Positions 22,801-33,000 of a stretch of 64,000 nucleotides of DNA are shown here, in pieces. The stretch covers positions 1-64,000 of the forward strand of contig NAVB01000857.1 in NCBI GenBank assembly GCA_002179805.1, written 5' to 3'. The notes beneath the pieces were generated by a model. That model did no database searches and had not been told where the DNA came from. It was given only the letters and a program-made list of their open reading frames with translations. A program made the translations under genes and the position numbers. Origin of the DNA: Acanthamoeba lenticulata. Taxonomy: Eukaryota > Discosea > Longamoebia > Acanthamoebidae. The stretch's first letter is position 1; each line of letters begins with the position of its first letter.

Positions 22801-25274
22801 GCGGCATGCCCATGAGCATCGAGGACTGCGGCGTCGACGGCTGCGCGGCCAAGGTCGGCGGGACGAAGCACCAGCCTCTGCCGGGCCACAAGCTCCTGAT
22901 CGAGACGGGCCGCGGCCAGCCGCGCACCTTCGGCGCTACTGTGGAGATGGTCGACGTCAACACGCTGACCAACAAGACGCCCAAAGGCTACTGCCCGCTT
23001 GTGCTGGTGGAGAACGCGGTGTGGCGCGTGCGCGACTGCCCGTCGGCGTCGGCCTTCTGGTTCCTGCGATTCCTGGTCGACGCGACGCTGCTTCTGAGCT
23101 CGGCGGCCAACTTTGGCGGCGCCTCCAAGGCCCACGCGCTGGCCCTCGCCGGCATCAACCTCAACGAGGCCGAGGCCGACGAGCAGCACTTTGGGCAGCG
23201 GGCGAGCCAGTCGTGGCAGACGCTGAGCGGGCTGATCGCGACCAACCAGGAGGACGCGCTTCTGCTCATGCACTGGGCCCTCGACAGCCTGGCCTCGGCT
23301 GCGGCCCCGCCGGGAGGGGACCAGGACTACTCGCGTCTGGATACGCTGGCCAAGCGGCAAGAGTGGGAGCAATGGGCCGTGGGCGCGACGCAGGGCCTCT
23401 TCACGGCCGCCACGGCCGAGGCCAAGCTGCGCGAGCTCAAGGTCCGCATGCAGCAAGCAGCCCAGCCGGAGCAAAAGCAGGTGCTTGAGGCTGTTACCGA
23501 GACTGTCGACCCCGAGCTGGCCCAGGGCCGCGCCGACGACGGCGCCTACCGGACGCACAACCAACCGGCGCTGTGGCGCACACGGACCCGCGTGTCGGTG
23601 GAGGACTTCAAGCGCCGGTTCGTCGGCGGCGGCGGTGGCGCGGCGCCAGCGGCGGCGGACGGGCGGTACCCGACGCTGACGACGCTGCTGGCCGAGGAGC
23701 AGCTGCTGCGCTGCGTGGCGACGCTGCCCGACGTGCTGGCCTGGAAGAGCGCCGTCGAGCAGCACTTCAACAAGCGGCTCGACAAGCAGACGGCCGAGAC
23801 GCGCACCGTGGCCGAGGTCCTTCGCGGCCTCTCGCCTCAGCAGCGGCGCGAGTGGACAGCGCTCTTCAGGCGGTTCGCCGACGGGTGGAACCAGGCGCGC
23901 GCGTTTGTGCGGAGCAACGACGGCGAGGACCTAGTCCTCACAACCGACATGCACGACGGCGTACGTGTGGCCTCGTTCTCTGATCTGGGCTCTTTGATTA
24001 CTGACTTGATGGGGGTCTTGCGTGAACAACAGGTGGCGCTGGCGTACTCGATCAACATGCTGGTGGGCGAGGGCGCGCAGGGCGTGGCGCTGGTCAAGTG
24101 GCTCGTGGCCAAGCACAACGACCTCCTCACGCGCATGCACCGCACGCTCGCGGCAGAGATCGCGGCCGACGACGGGGCGCTGAACGCCGAGCAGGCCGAT
24201 GCGGTCTACCGGGCCAAGCTGTCGCGGTTCGGGCAGGTGGCGCTCCACCTCGTCCGCACGCGGCACATGCTGCAGCCGTTCCCCGCCCAGGGCGGGCCCA
24301 TCGAGCGTGCGCTCCAGCTGGCGGCCGCGCGGTCCTACGCCTACGGGCAGGGCCACCACACGGCCTACGACTTTGAGCGCATGGAGCGGTTCGTGTTTGA
24401 CGAGTGCGTCCACGGGCGGCCGCTGATCAACCCGGACCCGGCCCAGCTCCGGATGATGAGCTTCCTCAACGAGACCGGCGCCAGCAACCTGCTCCGCCAG
24501 ATCGAAGCCGCTGTGTCGCCCCAGCGCGAGCTGGCCGACGGCGTGCGGCAGCGCTTGCAGCAGGAGCTGGCCACGCCCGAGCTGGCCCAGCGCTGCCTCC
24601 GCGCGGTGGAGATGTGCCTCCACTTCCTCCGGGCCTCGGGCGGCGACGCGCGTCAGCCGCTGGTCGAGTACGCCGAGGACGTGCTCCTCCTCGACTGCCA
24701 GGACGAGGCCAGCGGCCTCCACTTTGGCTTCCTCGCCGGGCCCGGCGGGGTGTGCCTGGCCGACATCAACGCCCTGTGGCGCGAGCTGCATCGGCTGGTC
24801 TACCCGGACCCGTTCAGCGCGCTCGCGGCCAAGTACCGCGAGAAGCTGCCCAAGGAGCTCGCCAAGCAGTTCAAGCGCTACTGCGAGACCCGCCTGTCGG
24901 CGCCCTCGCGGGCCATCCTGGCCGACACGCTCGAGGCCTACGTACGCAACACGCTCCTCGAGGAGACCCAGCGGCCCGACGCCGGCCTGCTCGAGTACGT
25001 GGGCAACCTCCTCACCAACAACGACTGGCGCGAGGCCTTCGAGCTCGAGCCCCTTGAGCTGGGGCCCTTGACCGAGTTCAGCCAAGCCATGCCCCCCACC
25101 CTCGCCGCCGAACAACAGCAGCAGCAGCAGCCTGCGGCGGGCCATCGCCGGACCCCCGTCCGCACCAACAGCAAGAAGACGCAGAAGGAGCCGCAGACCT
25201 TCCCCACAGCCCTCAAGGTCAAGCACTGCCTCGAGGCCTCGCGCATGGCCCGCGCTCTAGCCGCAAGCGCGTAG
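7842..25274 (+). CDS. RNF213/mysterin-like giant AAA+ ATPase E3 ubiquitin ligase, copy 1
   Basis: Sixteen exons (7842-7862, 7939-8263, 8385-8522, 8631-8798, 8940-9077, 9175-10833, 10922-11970, 12074-14122, 14212-16050, 16114-16283, 16395-16429, 16528-17041, 17134-17404, 17483-17824, 17901-23960, 24033-25274) join in frame to about 5339 aa; from memory, human RNF213 is about 5200. Order: a duplicated helical module (residues about 116-320), a Pro/Ala linker, a CBM20-like glycan-binding domain (about 460-565), a long stalk, then AAA modules. Walker A motifs are FAGMGKTHV (about 2060), GETGCGKT (2463) and GKPGSSKT (2795); Walker B-like FFDEF and LLLEEV follow the last two. An RZ finger (CDHVYNVPPC, then CGVDGC, about 4525-4570) is the likely E3 catalytic centre. 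No RING pattern was found. The 21-nt first exon and the 35-nt exon 11 are the least certain; ATG 7960 is an alternative start. Confidence 0.9.
8385..9290 (+). repeat. Duplicated two-exon module in the N-terminus of RNF213-like copy 1
   Basis: Exons 8385-8522 and 8940-9077 are both 138 nt, in the same phase, and encode related peptides: AYANANDLAQLSALCKEHLA against AYEGTKTLQELTALSKEHLA. Each is followed by an exon opening with RNELKPPQLLALFPQ or RNKLGMSSLLSLFPR. The whole exon pair was therefore duplicated in tandem, introns included. Confidence 0.8.
9105..9130 (+). repeat. GT-rich microsatellite in intron 5 of RNF213-like copy 1
   Basis: A (TG)n tract between the exons ending at 9077 and starting at 9175. 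Similar simple repeats occur in other introns: CT-rich near 12005-12028, AC-rich near 32092-32108, and GT-rich near 52985-53008. Confidence 0.8.
22520..24135 (+). repeat. Near-identical block shared with RNF213-like copy 2 (forward arm)
   Basis: This block, from NNKWALERWRVS to KHNDLLTRM and including the 72-nt intron, matches 60775-62370 on the minus strand almost residue for residue. Sequence on either side is only moderately similar. Boundaries are by eye and approximate. Confidence 0.75.
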
Positions 25275-25357
25275 ACGCGTCTCTGTACAGCACAGACCCC
25301 CCGGGAAGAACAAACCCCATCTTGCTCTTCATCCTTTTTTTCATCATTTCAACGCGT

Positions 25358-26902
25358 TCATAAGATGTCGACGCCTGCGCGTCGTCGAGGCAGGATCGCC
25401 CCTCGTCCTGCGGCGCGGAAGAAGGTGATGGCAGCCGCCACGAGCAGGATGGCGCTGCCCAGCCCCATGGCCCACAAGACCAGATCCTCCCCGCCCAGGC
25501 CCCACTCTTCGATCCACCGAGGCGTTGGCTCCGGCGACATGGTGCCGTCGTCGTAGTAGGTGCGCAACCAATGTCGTCGCGTGCAAGAGTTGTCCAGCTT
25601 GACCTTCTTTGCAGGCTCTGTTTCTTGCCTGATCTCGTCCGTAACGACCGTGCAAAGGTGGCAGAGGTCGTCATTGTCCACATTGTAGGCCAAGAAGGCC
25701 GGGTCATAGTGAGACATGGGAGGCTTGTAGTCGAAGTAGCTCATGTAGAGTTTGTCGTCCTTCTCCAGCACGCGAAGGAAGTCGGCCAGAGCCTTTGGGT
25801 TGGCAAACGCATCGACCCGAATCACGGAGTGATTGTTGGGCACGAACGGCGAGTAGTCCTTGGGCCCATCAACGATTGGAAGCGCCCCAGCCTGGAAGGC
25901 GTGGAGCAGCTTCTCCGTCACGTAGTCGTCGCAGTTGGCGTTCTCCCAGGCCAAAACAAACTTGTACTGCCCAAGCAGAGCTATGAGCTGGTGTGATGAG
26001 GCTGTTAGTGCCAAATGTCTTCCAACGACCAGTGCGGTTAAGCGTGCGGTACCTCGCTTTCTCCGATGTCCCGTTCCTTGCCGGCCACATTGCGCATGCA
26101 GTCCCCGAAGGAATGGACTGGGTAATGCTTCATCAGCGCTTCGATAAACTCCTCGCGCTTGTTGAACGACTTGCAGTTGTTGGCCACCCACACGATGGCG
26201 TTCTTCCGTTGTGTTGGATGAGTCGCAAATGGCGCGTCTGTGACCTGCCGCAGGGAGCTGCGCAGATAGGGGACGGGGATCTCCGAGTGAAGCTGATAGC
26301 CCATCCGCAGGTTGAACATCCCAAGCCGGTCGGCATTGAGCGAGAGCTTGTCGCATTGCCGCTCCCAGAACTTGAAGCGGTAGTACCACCCGCAGGAGCG
26401 GTGGTCGTAGAGAGGATTCTCATCCGACCAGTAGACCCACAGCTGGCGTCGTGGCTTACGGGCTGGGATCTTGTGCATTTCGATGTCTCTTGAGTGAAAC
26501 ACGAGGGCGTCGGCTTCAACAGATACGTTGCTCGTGAAGCGGCACTGTGTAGTGCCTGCCCCGTTGTGTGCTGTGAGTGGAGAGGCACGTCAAAAGCGCA
26601 ATGTCACACCAAGAGAACACCGAACCTGAGCCTGCACGGGAAGGACAAGTGCGGACAAACGGCTTGGCCGTCACGTCGCGGCCGAAGCGTGGTGTATAAT
26701 AGAGGATGGTGGTGACGTTTGTGAGTTCGGATGGCAGCAGTTCGTCCTCGAGCAGCTCAACCACCCGCCCGTCGCCAGAGTCCACCAGCAAGTAACACAG
26801 CAGGGCGAGAGCCAGGCACAGTGTGAAGAGCACGTACGGCGTGCGCTCCACCCAAGCAGACCCTGCACCTGCGTTGTTGTGAATCTCTCGTCTCTCCTTC
26901 AT
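25358..26902 (-). CDS. GT10-family alpha-fucosyltransferase with N- and C-terminal membrane segments
   Basis: Expected to transfer fucose from GDP-fucose to glycans in the Golgi. Exons 26902-26626, 26555-26053 and 25987-25358 give 469 aa in frame. Residues about 22-42 (VLFTLCLALALLCYLLV) form a signal anchor. Family segments follow: ADALVFHSRDIE, QLWVYWSDENP, VWVANNC, then the donor-binding motif YKFVLAWENANCDDYVTEKL and ALPIVDG with YSPFVPNNHSVI, all typical of GT10. Unusually, a second hydrophobic stretch near the C-terminus (LVLWAMGLGSAILLVAAAIT) precedes an Arg-rich tail, so the enzyme may span the membrane twice. Acceptor specificity (alpha-1,3 or otherwise) cannot be read from the sequence. 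It converges on the RNF213-like gene with about 83 bp between stop codons. Confidence 0.87.
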
Positions 26903-27011
26903 CCTTACGTCCTCTGCAGGGGCATCACTCTTCTCCTTGATAATATTTTTTTCTCCTTATTTTCAAATCATTACCCAAATTAGGTCAAATTGTTTGCCTT
27001 TCCTCGCCGTC

Positions 27012-30000
27012 TCATACGTCGTGCCGCCAAGAGGGCAAGCTCAGGGTCGACGCGCCCAACGGGCTCCGCCCGACGCCGCTGGCAAAGCCAACGTTGTTGA
27101 GCTGTTGGTGTTGCTGCTGCTGCACGAGGACCTGCTTGAGGAGCTGGTGGTTGTCCTTGACTTTCTTCTTGACCTTGTGGATCTCGACGATCGGGTCGTG
27201 CTCGGCCTTGCTGGCCGCCAGCTGCCGCTCGACCTCCTCCATGGCCTGCGACCGCTCGATGGGGAAGATGGACAATATGTCCTCCTCGCTCCCGGAGCTG
27301 ATCTTCTTGAAGATCTCCCGCTGCACGTGCGTGAACCGCAGCGACGCCCGCCAGCCCTGCTCGCGCCCCGGCCCCGCCCCGCTGCTGCTGTCGTCGCCGT
27401 CCTCGTCGTTGTCGTCGTCGTCGTCGAAGAAGGCGTCACCGGCGTCGTCGCCGGCGAGCGGGGAACGGCGGCTGGCGCGCTTGCGGGCCTTGTGCTGCTG
27501 CTTGATGGCGTCGCGCTTGTACTTGAGGAACGCAAAGAAGTAGAGGTAGTGCCACAGGTCGTGCTCCCCGCTGATGTGCCGCGCAAACACTGCAGCAAAG
27601 AGAGAAAGAGGCCAGCTGCAGGTGAGATTCCCGAGGCCACAGCAAAAAACAAAGGGTCCTTGATGTGAGCGTACTGGCGCGGCCTCCGAGGGACTGGAAC
27701 TTGTCGCGAGCGACGGAGCAGATGAAGCAATTGCTCGCGATCCACGACCTAAAGTCAGACTCGCGATCGCGCAACACTGTGCGATGCCATCGCGCACGCG
27801 CGTGAGCTCACAGACAAGATCAGGCATGGACGCGGGGCTGGAGGGCGCGTACGGCCAAAGGTGTCGACGATGATGGCGAGGCAGATGTTGAGGAGGAACA
27901 TGCCCACCACGACCCAGAAGCCCAGCAGGTAGATGGCCCACCCGGTGATCTCCCACCATGGGTCCTCGATCGGCGCGTTGGGCAGCACCTGGATGATGCC
28001 GCCCTGCAGCGGCAGCCTGTGTGTGGCGCACAAATACAAACATAAATAAATTAAAATGAGAACAATAATAATTAACAATAAAAATCTCAAAGTAAAAATA
28101 AATTTCTAAAATAAGTTTTAAATAATTAATAAAGAAAAAGAGTGCGTACCCCATCTGCATGTTGCAGAGCATGCACTGGAGGACGGTGTCGCAGTAGGCG
28201 TTGTTCTCCGGGACGTAGTACTTGGACAGGAACAGGTACCCGAAGATGGAGAAGACGTAGACCACCGGCAGGATGAACAGCGCCATGAGGAAGAGGCGGG
28301 GCGCGGTCATGCGGATGACGCGGAGGATGGTGCGCAGGGGCGGGCTCCACACGACGACGAAGAAGAGCGAGCAGACGAACCAGTAGGGGAAGTGGACGGT
28401 GCCGAGGACGGACGAGACAAAGTAGAGGGTGTGGAAGAGGAGCGGGAGGTCGGTGCCGATGTGCCACGCGGTCCAGAGCCAGTAGCGCACGTGGGCGGTC
28501 CAGCGCATGCGGAGGAGCCACGAGAGGCCCGTGATGCGGGTCTGCTGGAGCTGGGCCAGGATGGTCTTCTTGCGCTCGGACTTGAGCTTGAGCATGTTCT
28601 GCAGGCGCGGACGCGAGCGGCCCGAGAAGGAGAAGCGCGTGCCGAGCAGGGCCTGCACGATCCCGAGGTGGGACCACGTCGACAAATACGCGGCCCAGCG
28701 CTTGGCGTTGGCCGGCGGTGCGCGCGCGTAGAGCAGGACCAGCAGGATGGCACCGGCCGACACGGCGTGGACGATCATTAGGACCAGCGCGACCCAGCGC
28801 ACTGCCGGGTCGCGGTAGTCCGAGTGTCCGTAGCCGATGAGGATCAGCAGGTTGATCACCACCGCCAGCAGGTACGTGAACCAGCCAAAGTACTTGGTGT
28901 AGCTCCCCAGCAGTCCCGACAGCGCTGCGCGATGGCCCGTCATCACCGCCGCCCAGTGAGTTGTGGGCCGCAGTAGCACATGAGCAGCACGAGCGGGGCC
29001 GAAAAGGGCGTGGTGAACCTTGGCGGTTGCGGAGGACGGGTGACGTCTGCCTGCGCCGGTGCTCCTCGTACTCCATCTCGATTAGGACCTTCTCCGACCA
29101 GGACACGAACCTGCTCCCCGCAGACCGTGTGAGAGCGGAGCTCTGGGTCCGACACACCGCGGGAACGCGCGCGTACGTGGTGATGCGCTCGGTGGCGCTC
29201 TCCCAGGTGTGCTCGACGGGATTGGTGACAAAGGCGTCCTGCAGGTGCGCAAAGTCGTTGGAGCACCGGTCGTGGCTCGAGCAGTGCTGCGCGCACACGG
29301 CCGGCAGCGGGAAGTAGACGCTCTGGATCGTGCCCCCGCTCTTCTTGCTGCCCGCCTCCTGCTTGTCCGTCACCACCTCAATGTGCCCTGCATGCCCACC
29401 ATCATCGTTACGGCGACGACTACTACAACGAAGATGACGACGATAAGCGGCGGCGACGAACCGATCTGGATGGGGAAGTGCCGTGAGACGAGGGCGACAG
29501 AGTTGGACAGGGGCTCGGCGTTGGCGCGAGGCGGGAACAGGACCCGCGAGATGCGCCGATAGCGCTCGCTGCCATCGGCTGTGGTTGTGGAATGTGAGTT
29601 ATGTGCGGCTTGTTACAAGAGCGAGAAGCATGGGGCGGCACCTTGGGACAAAATTTTGATGAGCATGACAAAGAGGATGGGCAGTCGCGCCTCCTCGCCA
29701 AAGATGTCGATCGACTGCTGGCCCTCGCAGCGCTGCCTGTCGGCGAGCTCGAGCCACTCGTCAAACACGTAGTGGTGGCTGCTGAGGCCGGCGTCCAAGT
29801 CCGCCTCCTCGTCCTCCTCGCTTCCCACGCTGGCCTTGTTCAACGTGTGGATCCGGTCCTTCTTGGTCGCCGACGTCGACAGCGACGTTGCCGACGATGA
29901 CGACGCCGCCGTCAAGACGTCGAGCGAGCTCTTGGGCGGCGGCGGCATCGATGCGCCTCCGGCCAACATGTCCTTGGACGACCTGCATAGGCGGTCACGG

Positions 30001-33000
30001 TCAAGCCCACATAAGCGGAGCGAGATTGAGGGAGCTGGGACGAACGTCGTGATCTTCTCAAAGTCGAGCCGGGAGGCCAGGAGCTGGACCGTGTCGCTGT
30101 TAGGATTGCCCTCGACCAGACCCATCAACAGCTCCAGCAACGCCGTCTGCGTGAGCAAGGAGTTGAAAATCAAAACAAGACAGACACAATATCAGCAATG
30201 CCCGCCTGCCGAGCCCGCACGTACGGTGATGGACTTGATCTGCTCGTGCGTGAGCTTGAGCGACGCTGATGAGTGCATGTGCGCGTTGAAGTCGGACAAC
30301 TGCATCCTGTCGGGTTTTCATGCAATGCATGGACCAATGGAAACATGGCGAGGTTAACGAGATGCACGGCTGCCGATTGGGCGACAGAGAGGTAATACGC
30401 ACAGCGGGTTGGCGACATCGGCGATGTTGGCCTGCTTGATAAGATACTCAATGTTCTCCTCGCTGCCCTCGGTGAAGGCCGTCAGCGTGTACAGGACCTG
30501 CGTCACCAGCGCCGCGTTGTGGCGCATGATGACGTGGCGCAGCTTGCGCAGGTACTTGACGGCGAGGCCGATCAGGTTGACCTGGCCGCCCTCGCCGGCG
30601 TCCGCGGCCGCGGCCGCGTCGGCCACAGCCGCGGCGGAGGACTGCTGACCGTCGCCGGCGTCGGCCCGCTGGCTCCGCATGTACTGCTGGATCTGCTTCT
30701 GCTCGATCTCGCGGTTCTGGAGGTTCATCTGTTCGACGTAGAGCAGGTCCTCGTAGAGCTGCGGGTCCTCGTGCCGCAGCTTCATGCGGATCTTTTCTTC
30801 ACGCGGTTCGTCGCTCTGAAGAAAGTCGTCGCGGGAGCACAGCTGCTGGAGCAGCTCGAAGACGGCCTGAATCGGGGCCGGGTCGTACATGGCCAGCAGG
30901 TCGCCCGTCGAGTTGAGGTTGTGTCGGATCCTGAAGTGGGCGGACGTGTTGGTGCCAATTAGCGCGTGGCCAATGGGCACAAGGCCGAAAGAACTCAAGG
31001 GCAAGCGCAAGGGCGTACCGCTCGGTCTGCTTGATGGACCGCTCGATGAAATTCTTGATGTCGGCAAAAAAGGTCGAGGCGCTGGACGTGTAGGCGCTCA
31101 GCATGAAGGCCCTGATGCTGTCTTCGCTCTATATCGCCACAAGCATCAGGTCAATGGTGATGATAACGATCGTAAAGATGGTGAAGAGGCGAACCTTGAA
31201 GGACTGGCCGCTGCTTCGCCAGGCCCGGCAGTCGGCGATGCGCTGTTTGATGGACTTGGCCGCCCGGTTGGCATCGATGAGGGTCACCAAAAACTTGGCG
31301 GCCTCGTACACGACCTGCGGGCTGTCCGACTGGAACAGAGGCAACGTGTAGATGATGGCCTCCTTGATCAGATTCCTGTCCTCGCTGTCCCACTTGAAGC
31401 GCACTCGCCTGTCGACAATAACGAACGACGAGCGGACCGTCAGAAGGGCCAAGGGCCAAGGGCAAGGGACGGCCAGGCTGAAGAAGTGTACCGCAAGATT
31501 CGCAGACACGAGACGTGCAGGTCCATGACCATGCGCTGGCTGAAGCCCGACGACTCGCGGATGTCCAGCTGCCGGATGAACACGCGCTTGGTGGCGTTGC
31601 GGCTGAGGCCCGTGAGCCCGGCCATTTCCTTCCACACGTCGCGGTCCTTGTGGCGCAGCACGGCTTCGAGCCGGTCGAGGTGTCGCGCGAGCTGCCGTGC
31701 GCTGTTGCCGTCTCCCGAGAAGACCGACAGCGGCAGCTCGTAGACCGACGCGAGCGACTTGTGCGTGGCCCCGCCGCCACCGCCGGCGCCGGCGTCGCCG
31801 TCGGCCTTGGCGTGTCCTCCGGCATTGGAGCCAAACACGTCATCGGCGGGTGACCCGATGCGGGCGGGCCGCTGGCGGTGCCACCGGAACAGGAAGCGCC
31901 TCCACCAGCCGCCTCGGCGCGCGCCGTTCTCGAGGGGGTCGCGGCTGACGCTCAAGGTCTCAAACTCCTCGTAGCGCGGGGAGCCGGCCAGGTCGCGCCG
32001 GCTGCCAATAGGGTTCAGCGATTCGCTGTCGGTCTTGATGCGGGGCACGCTCTGGAGCTGGACCGAGCTCAGGAACTGGTCGTGATACCTGCACACACAC
32101 ACACACACGTCATGCTTGGGATTGGTGGACGAACGCGATTGTGTTGCAGCAGGGAAAGGTACCGAGTGAGGCGGTTAGTGAGGCTGGACGAGACGGCCTG
32201 CTCGCGCTTGTCGGCCTCGGCCTCGTCGTCGTCGACGTTGAACACCGTGGCGTGAATACCCGACTTGAAGATGAGCGTCCGACCCAAGTCCTCGTCCTCC
32301 AGGTCCACGTCTGTGCGTATGTCGTCAGTTGCGGCGAGGCTACACGACCGAGCCAGGTCACAGCCACACACGTACCGTCAAAATCGTGGGTAAGCCGCGT
32401 CGCGTCATCGTCGAGGTCGGTCGTGGCCGCTTCATCGGTGTGCACGTCGCACTGGTGCAGGGTGTCGATCAGCCGGCACACGTGCTCCAGGCCGAGCAGG
32501 TCCACACCGACCACAGGCACGTCCTCCTGTGCCGCATGTGTCAGTGCGCTTACTCGAAGCCATCTCGAGTGGAGGGGCGCGCCCATCGTACAATGGCCTC
32601 GTGCTTCTTGTCCTTGGACTGGATCAAGTCATCGAGCAGCTTCGACAGGTGGACCGCCGTCTCGAGGATGTCCTTGGCCACCAGCCGCGCTCGGTGGTTG
32701 TCCACGTTCGGGCTGTCGTGCGGCGAGGTCAATCCATCAAGCTCAAGTTCATACGGCAAAATAAAAAGGACTTGTCGTACTCGTAGGGGGACTTGGCGGC
32801 GGCGGGGCTCAACGGAGGGGCCGCGGTCTCGGCGCCCGTAGATCGAGCAGGGACGTCAGGCGTCACCAGGATGGACGGGATCACCTGCGAATGCGGGACA
32901 AGCGTGATGAGCCAATGAAAAAAAAAGACAGAAGGCAAGAGGAGAAGGGAGGAGAAGGACCAAGGACTGGTCGAGGGCTTGCGTGTCGGACGGGGCAAGA

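Noticed and set aside
22170..23765. A 531-codon minus-strand open frame
   Set aside because: Antisense shadow of the RZ-finger region. The paralogue shows conservation in the plus-sense frame.
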